From Ascaphus truei (Eukaryota; Chordata; Amphibia; Anura; Ascaphidae), in the NCBI GenBank assembly GCA_036426205.1, contig CM071568.1, positions 40,327,221 to 40,391,220 of the forward strand: 64,000 nucleotides of DNA, written 5' to 3'. The position numbers and the translations under genes are program-made. Below, piece by piece: positions 57,723 through 64,000 of this stretch. Positions within the stretch are counted from its first letter, which is position 1, and each line of letters begins with the position of its first letter. The notes under the pieces were generated by a model. It worked only from the letters and a program-made list of their open reading frames with translations, was not told the origin of the DNA and did not search any database.

Positions 57723-58968
57723 AGTATAATAAATATAGTGCTTTCAAGGTTGCTTACAGGGGGGGAGAGCCGGGACAGGTGTCCAGGGCCGGTGGCTGCG
57801 GGGGGGGGGGGGGGCGGATGCTGGTCCTCTAGTTCCGCCGGGCCCGGCTCTTCCCCAGCTGTGGGCCTCCCTCACTGGCTGTCCCACACGAGCTTCTGAC
57901 GCCGGTGATCGCCGGGCCTCCCTCTCATGCTGGCGCGCACCGAAAGCTGAGCGTAGCAACTTTTGCTAAATTAACACAAAATTCATGGAACACTAAACAG
58001 TTCAGATGTCTGTAATACATACTGTACAGTAAATGTAAATAAGATTCCCAACTCAGAGAGATTCTGTTTAGTTAACTTAGTTACGCAAATATGCACTATT
58101 CTCTTGTTCCCTCTGTAATTAAACTCAATAGATACAAAAGCTTTGCATTTGGGGTCACTACTTCTGTCATCTATTTTGTCAAAAATTCTTTCATAAAGTT
58201 GGTAAACTAACATTCTAATAAATAAAATGTCTAAAGGATTCATATAGATGGACATATGTATATAGTACTCTAGGCTATCACAACAATATACTACAATGTG
58301 AAGTATTTTGTGTGAACCCTTACCCAGGAATAAGTTCTATTAGGACTGCTGTTGGCATAATGGACCATAACAGTGCTAACTAATCCTCTGTAAAGGCTTC
58401 AGAAATACAAATAATCTGTATTCACTCTGATTCTTCAGCAGCATCTATACTCCCTGTGAATGTGTATAAGGAAGTATGACCAATAATCTTTGTAAGACCT
58501 TCAAGGTACTGTGTATGTTTAACCATTTCTTCTTCCTCTACTCTGTCCCTCTTCCTTCTTTTATAGCCAACATCGCTCTTTCCGAGCATTATCCATGATA
58601 CATACACCGGTTATATACAGATATAGCCACAGTTTTGTTAACCTCTGTTGCATTATGGTGAGACACAGATGTAGCAGCTGTTATTGCTCCTTCTGCCATG
58701 TTGCAGTGGGACACAACCCGCCAGTGGGAGTAGCCGCCAATTTAAACACTGCAGGTCAAATAATGCTTGCTAAATCTGTATGTCTGCATTATTAGTGGGT
58801 GAGATAAAGCTGGCTACATCTGTAATTAAACTATTCGCTTACATACCCTACTATGTAAACTGCATGCATTATTTGTAGTTTCAACGTTTCAACATTTCTC
58901 TAACCAAAACTGAACGTTAACACTTTGAGTGCTGACTGTGTTAATTAATAATAATTGTTTGTTCTTGT
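57723..58968. other. GC-rich patch then unassigned AT-rich sequence
   Basis: 57740-57950 is GC-rich with a G-run at about 57800-57813. The rest up to element B shows no supported gene. Short ORFs here were considered and rejected. Confidence 0.45.
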
Positions 58969-59779
58969 TGTAGCCATGCATAATAATGACTGCATACATC
59001 TTCTCTGTTAGCAGTAAGTCCTGGTACACACAGGCCTGCCCACAGTAGTTATGGAGGTTTTCCCTCACACCCTAGTGTGGTGCCCTGTGTAAGGATGGGA
59101 GTGGCTGTATGCTCTGAGTCCCTGGATAGTGACCTCAGAGATGCGCCTGCCCCCTGGAGTATAAAGGGCACAACACTGACAGTTAGTGTTGTTGTTGGTG
59201 GAGAAATAGTAACCAGAAGGTACAAGATTGGAGAATCACTTTTGTGACCCTAGTGCAGTAACTAGCGGTAGCAGAGTGATCAGTTAAGTTTGTCTACGCC
59301 ATACTGTGTCCAGGGACCTGGCACAGCGGTGATCTCCCTAGGAGAAAGGGAATCCCACTTCAATACGGGAGGGCGTACCTGGCAAAGGGACAGCACGGAG
59401 AGATGTGCGGCTAGAGCCGGCAGCTGCATGGGGCAGTCTGCTACATCCCTGTATTCAATAAAGATGTCCTTGAGAAAAAGAACCCCACTGTGTGAGTGTG
59501 AGCTTACTCGACAGTGGATGGCACCAAGAAGGAGTTCCTCACCAGGACCATCTCCCTGCGGAAGCACAGATCCTGATGAGGTGGAGGCGCTGCACATGAT
59601 GTAAGTTGGACTCGTACCCACTACCTCAGCTACCTGTCCTGATGACATCCCCTAATACCATCAAGCGGGAGACTCAGGAGTCCTGTTGCCTACAGGTGCA
59701 CCACCAGACACGAACATGTAATGGGGACTGGTTAGACTACCCGGGCCAATGTGAGATTGGGGGGGGAAAACCCATTACA
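58969..59779 (+). repeat. Element B 5' LTR, 811 bp
   Basis: TGTAGCCATGC to CCCATTACA. TATA box GTATAAAGG near 59158 and polyadenylation signal CAATAAAG near 59457. U5 contains TGGAGGCGCTGC at 59582-59593, followed by CTCAGGAGTCCTGTTGCCT and a CTACAGGTGC stretch. Confidence 0.92.
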
Positions 59780-59781
59780 AT

Positions 59782-59799
59782 TGGAGGCGCTGCTGAGAT
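59782..59799 (+). other. Primer-binding site of element B
   Basis: TGGAGGCGCTGCTGAGAT, two bases after the LTR. Sixteen bases are shared with element A. The complement fits a tRNA-Thr 3' end with a few mismatches. Confidence 0.78.
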
Positions 59800-60283
59800 G
59801 ACCTGTTAACAGGACAGGTTTTTGCTAGGCACACACTAGGAAACAGGGAGAGTGTCTGCTGCCACTCTGTGCTGGAAAGGGAAAATCTAGGGGTAGTCAG
59901 GAGAACGAAAAAACCTCGCAAAGCACGCCCTAGACTGACCTAAGGAGTTAGTGAGTCTGGAGCCGGGGGCTATAGCTGTCCTAGTCACCTTGAGGTAGCG
60001 CTAGGGGTAGGATGCCTGAAGGGATAGCCTGTTAACGTGGTCAGGAATTCTGGAGAGGATCTGCACTAGGCTAGCCAAAAGTAGGTCGACGCCCAAAGTA
60101 CTGCATGGAGGAGCCAGAGTACTCTAGTCTCCATTCCAGATCACTTACCGAAGGGAGCACAGATTGGAGGAAGGAGATACAGTAGACACAGAAAGAGTGA
60201 GCCTAGCCTGAGGTAGTGCACACACGAGTCAGATCTACGTTAGGTACACCAGGTGGTGCACAAGGCATGTTTATTGTACAGAT
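59800..60283 (+). other. Element B leader
   Basis: Untranslated leader between the primer-binding site and the ORF. It would be expected to hold packaging signals, but no specific structure was recognised. Confidence 0.5.
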
Positions 60284-63088
60284 GTGGTAGCTGCCCCGCA
60301 GAGCGGAGCTCCACGTACAGAGAATCGGTGTTCACCCAAAGAAACAGAGAGAACTGTCAAAATGGAGGATCTGTACAGAACAGAAGGTCCAGGATGGCAG
60401 GGAAAGAGAACCACAAGAATGGAGGATCTGCACAGAGCAGAAGGTCCAGGATTGCGGTCAGGGGAAGAACACGCATATGAACTGTGCGTGGACGAAGAAC
60501 AGGCTACAGAAGAGACTTTTGTAGGCTTGTTATGGAATGGCGTGAAAACCGTGGCTGCGCCGTGTTTGTCCTGCATATGTTCTCGGGAAGATACCCCTGA
60601 GAATAGTGAGGACGAAAGTCTTACGAGATGGGAGGAACGAAATGGACTTTGTTATACCCCAATTAACAAACAGCCAGACGCTGCCTTCAATGAAAGAAAA
60701 GACAATGCTTACCAAGATGGCGGTTCCCGCGTCCCCGGGACACCGCGTGGGCATGCTGCAAAAGGTCTTGCAACTTTGCAGTCTGCTAGATGTTGGCCAG
60801 GATTGGCGCCAACGCGAAAACTCCACCCCGATGGGGAGTTTGGCGCGAAAGCTGGAGCCGCGCCCTCATGGACTATGACTCACTCCGCACCTGTGCTGGG
60901 TCAGCCTACAAGTCTACGAGACATCCCCCTAGTTTCAACCAGGGGGAGTGGTTTGCGGTCTCACCGGATGTCGCAAGAGAAAATGAGAGGAAGGGTTGCT
61001 ACATCAGCCCATGCCTTTCAGTTGCGAAGAGCCATTGATCAGTACCGACCTCTGAGCAGAGTACCTCCGCTGATAAAAATGGCTGAAGCTGTTGATAAAG
61101 TGGACCAAGGTCCTGTGATTTCCACGCACCCTTATTCGGCTCCAGGAGGCTTCCTGGTAATCCGTGTGGAGGGTGTAGAGACTGTGGCGTGTCTGTGCCT
61201 GCAGTGCAGACTGCCGGGCGGAGCCGTGGGCAGCGAAGCCCGATGCCCCCACTGTGGACTGCAGTACATGTGGCCCATGACCACATTCGTACCGGTGCAA
61301 TCTACGGGAATGACCGGAAATGTACCGGTGGCGACAGAAGAGCAGCCGGGAGCTCTCTGGAATAAGAGTCCAAGTCCCGCAGAGTCGGAGCCATCATTGG
61401 TGCTTCCGATAGAGAAACTCAGCCATCGGAGAGTTGATCACCGAGGAGCCCATCGCCGGTCTCCTACTGGGATGCCTCGGCCGAACTGCAAACTGGAATC
61501 CTCGGACGAGGAGTGTGCAAGGCTGGCGAGTAAGACAGTCATCAGACGAGACTGTCATACCATTGGTACGCCATGGAGGGATGAAATTCCTCGTGGTATG
61601 GAGACGCGGAGTCGAGTGTCTCCTGTACCGCGACCACCCGATCGCCGGAGTCCCACTGCCGTGGGGACTAGTGGATCGGACGGAGGCCGATCTACCCCGA
61701 CCCTGCACGGGACTAAGACACCGTGTCTGTTGCAGACCCAGGGAGTGGAAGATCCGGAGGAGCGAGTCCAGAGCCAGACTGGATCGCGTAGCAGAATGGC
61801 GTTGGAGGAGATCCTTGTGGAGGAAGAGATTCCGCTTGGGAATCCACCGCAAGATGGCGTCGCAGCACGTGCGTGTGCGGAAGTGGTGCCGGAGGACCAG
61901 GGAGGCCCCGAGTGGGAGATGGTGCCGCCTCTGCGATCGAGCAGCGGGAAGCGATCCCCTATTATCCAGGGGAATGGGCGGTTGAACGGAAAGCCCAGGA
62001 GTCCCAAGGTTGAAGACAAAGATGGACTTTGTGGCGATGCTAAGGCAGGTACCGCTGGGGAGCAGGTCGAAACCCTGTCCGTGCCTACTGGTCGGTCCCG
62101 TCCCCAAACCCCGTCCACACCCAAGGTTAGTGCTACGGCCCTAGCTAAAGCCCCTATACCCGTCCCTATCCTATTTGGATCTAGTTCCAGTTTAGGGTTG
62201 TCCGGGGAGTCACGGGGTCCTTTTGATGATCGGACTGGGAGCCTGGACTTGGGTACGTCGGATGATGGGTCGGAGGGAGGAGGGAGCATGTCCCGACAAG
62301 TGTCGGTGTTCAGTGATTGTCCTAGCGGGATGAGTATCACTGTTAGGAATACCTCTCATCGCAAGGGAATTAATACCCGATCTGAGGGTACATCTGGAGT
62401 GTCTTCTGGTGGGCCTGATGAGGAGTCCCTAGAAGAGAATGTAGATTCTAGCTCCGAGGAACGGAAGGAGACTAGGTGGTGGGCCCCCTTGTACGAGGGG
62501 TATGTCTCGTGGTTTGACCGCACCCGCTTTATTTTAGAGAGGGAGGGGGTGGTTGATCACTGGTGGGCTGCCGGGGATTTTGATGATGAATCCTACCTTA
62601 GGGCTCTAAGGGTACGATGGGACCGTATACAGGCAGGCCTAATTATCCCTAAGGGGTCCGCAGGGTTAGATGATCCGGTGGAGACACATGAGCCCCTATC
62701 ATGGGTGTTGCCCGGGACGGCTGGTCAAACCAGTTTAACTAGGGCTTGCAGAGCTGAGCGAGCTATCATTGCCAAGTACAGGAAGTCCCATGGGCTTGAT
62801 TACCCCTATGTCCCTGAACCTCTAATGACAGAGATAGAGGAGAATAGGGAGAGATGGCTCAAGAATGATATTCAGCATCATATCATTGAGAGAGGGGGAG
62901 CCATTAAGGGTATACAGGCCGAGCAGAGGGTAGCTCAACTGATGCGGGTCTGGAAGATAGGGCGCAGTGTACATATGCACAAGGTGGTGTACTGTAATGA
63001 GAGAGGAGTGCCACGGGAATACAGCGTGACTGTGCATGATGCCGCGGGGCGAGAGGTGAAGAAGCCAGATCCTCGGCATTATTATTGA
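60284..63088 (+). CDS. Element B ORF, 934 codons, unknown function
   Basis: One uninterrupted frame from ATG 60284 to TGA 63086. The N-terminus has a tandem MEDLYRTEGPG / MEDLHRAEGPG (residues 27-56). A first Cys cluster CLSCIC is at 94-99. A larger one, CLCLQC then CPHCG, is at 303-325 (C303, C305, C308, C321, C324), preceded by GVETVA; a similar GVKTVA precedes the first cluster. The middle is basic, proline- and serine-rich and probably disordered. The C-terminal 220 residues look folded: RWWAPLYEGYVSWFDRTRFI, DHWWAAGDFDDESYL, RAERAIIAKYR and VWKIGRSVHMHKVVY. No protease or pol motif is present. A gag-like structural or RNA-binding role is inferred from position only. No family was recognised. 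Confidence 0.8.
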   Translation: MVAAPQSGAPRTENRCSPKETERTVKMEDLYRTEGPGWQGKRTTRMEDLHRAEGPGLRSGEEHAYELCVDEEQATEETFVGLLWNGVKTVAAPCLSCICSREDTPENSEDESLTRWEERNGLCYTPINKQPDAAFNERKDNAYQDGGSRVPGTPRGHAAKGLATLQSARCWPGLAPTRKLHPDGEFGAKAGAAPSWTMTHSAPVLGQPTSLRDIPLVSTRGSGLRSHRMSQEKMRGRVATSAHAFQLRRAIDQYRPLSRVPPLIKMAEAVDKVDQGPVISTHPYSAPGGFLVIRVEGVETVACLCLQCRLPGGAVGSEARCPHCGLQYMWPMTTFVPVQSTGMTGNVPVATEEQPGALWNKSPSPAESEPSLVLPIEKLSHRRVDHRGAHRRSPTGMPRPNCKLESSDEECARLASKTVIRRDCHTIGTPWRDEIPRGMETRSRVSPVPRPPDRRSPTAVGTSGSDGGRSTPTLHGTKTPCLLQTQGVEDPEERVQSQTGSRSRMALEEILVEEEIPLGNPPQDGVAARACAEVVPEDQGGPEWEMVPPLRSSSGKRSPIIQGNGRLNGKPRSPKVEDKDGLCGDAKAGTAGEQVETLSVPTGRSRPQTPSTPKVSATALAKAPIPVPILFGSSSSLGLSGESRGPFDDRTGSLDLGTSDDGSEGGGSMSRQVSVFSDCPSGMSITVRNTSHRKGINTRSEGTSGVSSGGPDEESLEENVDSSSEERKETRWWAPLYEGYVSWFDRTRFILEREGVVDHWWAAGDFDDESYLRALRVRWDRIQAGLIIPKGSAGLDDPVETHEPLSWVLPGTAGQTSLTRACRAERAIIAKYRKSHGLDYPYVPEPLMTEIEENRERWLKNDIQHHIIERGGAIKGIQAEQRVAQLMRVWKIGRSVHMHKVVYCNERGVPREYSVTVHDAAGREVKKPDPRHYY

Positions 63089-63264
63089 GTGTCCAATAGA
63101 GTGGTCTGTTGTTTCTTTTGCGCTCCCTGCTGGTCGGTGAGTGTACTGAGCGTTCATTATTATGTTCATGTAATGATGTTTGCTGTGTTATTTGTGTGTT
63201 CTTTTGCAGTGTTTCCTGGCGCAAGGTACACCAAATTTAGGTCCCAGCCGGGACGGTGGGTATT

Positions 63265-63278
63265 CACCAGGGGGAGTA
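63265..63278 (+). other. Polypurine tract of element B
   Basis: CACCAGGGGGAGTA directly before the 3' LTR. The first 12 bases match the tract of element A. Confidence 0.82.
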
Positions 63279-64000
63279 TGTAGCCATGCATAATAATGAC
63301 TGCATACATCTTCTCTGTTAGCAGTAAGTCTGGTACACACAGGCCTGCCCACAGTAGTTATGGAGGTTTTCCCTCAACCCTAGTGTGGTGCCCTGTGTAA
63401 GGATGGGAGTGGCTGTATGCTCTGAGTCCCTGGATAGTGACCTCAGAGATGCGCCTGCCCCCTGGAGTATAAGGGCACAAACTGACAGTTAGTGTGTGGT
63501 TGGTGGAGAAATAGGAACCAGAAGGTACAAGATGGAGAATCACTTTTGTGGACCCTGTGCAGTAACTAGCGGGTAGCAGAGTGATCAGTTAAGTTTGTCT
63601 ACGCCATACTGTGTCCAGGGACCTGGCACAGCGGTGATCTCCTAGGAGAAAGGGAATCCCACTTCAATACGGGGGGCGTACCTGGCAAAAGGACAGCACG
63701 GAGAGATTTGCGGTAGAGCCGGCAGCTGCATGGGGCAGTCTGCTACATCCTGTATTAAAAGATGTCCTTGAGAAAAAGAACCCCACTGTGTGAGTGTGAG
63801 CTTACTCGACAGTGGATGGCACCAAGAAGGAGTTCCCACCAGGACCATCTCCTGCGGAAGCACAAGATCTGATGAGGTGGAGGCGCTGCACATGATGTAA
63901 GTTGGACTCGTACCCACTACCAGCTACCTGTCCTGATGACATCCCCTAATACCATCAAGCGGGGGACTCAGAGTCCTGTTGCCTACAGGTGCACAACCAG
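63279..64000 (+). repeat. Element B 3' LTR, partial
   Basis: Matches the 5' LTR from TGTAGCCATGC onward. From about 63325 it shows many single-base losses relative to the 5' LTR but few substitutions. The U5 motif is at 63878-63889. The LTR end lies outside the window. Confidence 0.88.

Larger units (their letters stand above)
58969..64000 (+). mobile_element. Element B: LTR retrotransposon with a single ORF and no pol
   Basis: The 5' LTR is 58969-59779 and the 3' LTR starts at 63279 and runs off the window. Between them are a primer-binding site (59782-59799), a 484-base leader, one ORF of 934 codons (60284-63088) and a polypurine tract (63265-63278). The full 3.5-kb interior is readable and contains no protease, RT, RNase H or integrase motif. 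The LTRs differ mainly by one-base gaps, so the insertion is probably young. It shares its priming site, polypurine tract and LTR start with element A. It is best described as a non-autonomous LTR retrotransposon that uses a partner's pol. Confidence 0.9.

Noticed and set aside
58422..58607. Minus-strand ORF of 61 codons with a KRRKRDRVEEEEM stretch, exon-like
   Set aside because: No family recognised, no convincing splice sites on the coding strand, and the purine-rich tract alone explains the charged composition.
61394..62340. Long minus-strand ORFs opposite the element B protein
   Set aside because: They lie wholly inside the 934-codon plus-strand frame, in GC-rich sequence where antisense frames stay open by chance.

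Overview
The window reads as vertebrate intergenic DNA made almost entirely of transposable elements. No host exon, tRNA or rRNA gene could be supported. The mix points to an anuran amphibian: L1/Tx1-like LINEs, CR1/L2-group LINEs, a Neptune-type Penelope element with a GIY-YIG region, a Tc1/mariner element with IR/DR ends, several Ty3/Gypsy-type LTR families, many palindromic MITEs and recurring hammerhead-ribozyme-like motifs. This is inference from repeat content; the species cannot be named.

Layout. 1-10.9 kb: solo LTRs (573-1109, 2061-3099), an L1 3' end (3728-4512), an LTR-like segment (4828-5255), a CR1/L2 LINE 3' half (5262-6262), hairpin repeats and a 480-bp MITE (8927-9406). 11.05-16.85 kb, minus strand: a complete LTR retrotransposon without pol ('element A'). 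17.7-21.1 kb, minus strand: an L1-like ORF2 pseudogene. 21.4-28.6 kb: a giant inverted repeat (arms about 2.75 kb) whose right arm is split by a Tc1/mariner copy (25502-27150). 26949-34070 and 34072-41359 are direct copies of one 7.2-kb block. Copy 1 carries many one-base deletions after about 27430, which suggests an assembly artefact. 39.85-43.56 kb: a broken Penelope-like element interrupted by about 1 kb. 44.35-45.76 kb: a foldback element. 46-54 kb: LTR and LINE fragments, MITEs, a probable Gmr1-like Gypsy 3' end and another solo LTR. 56.08-57.72 kb: a solo LTR related to element A. 58.97 kb to the window end: 'element B', an LTR element with one intact 934-codon ORF and no pol.

Most notable result. 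Elements A and B have different ORFs and LTRs but share the same primer-binding site (tRNA-Thr-like), the same polypurine tract, the same LTR start TGTAGCC, and proteins with a similar cysteine-rich motif. They look like non-autonomous LTR retrotransposons that borrow the enzymes of an unseen Ty3/Gypsy partner. Their LTRs, plus a solo LTR and two LTR fragments, contain a 12-nt copy of the primer-binding site inside U5, followed by a conserved block ending in a splice-donor-like ACAG|GT. I did not recognise either ORF as a known family.
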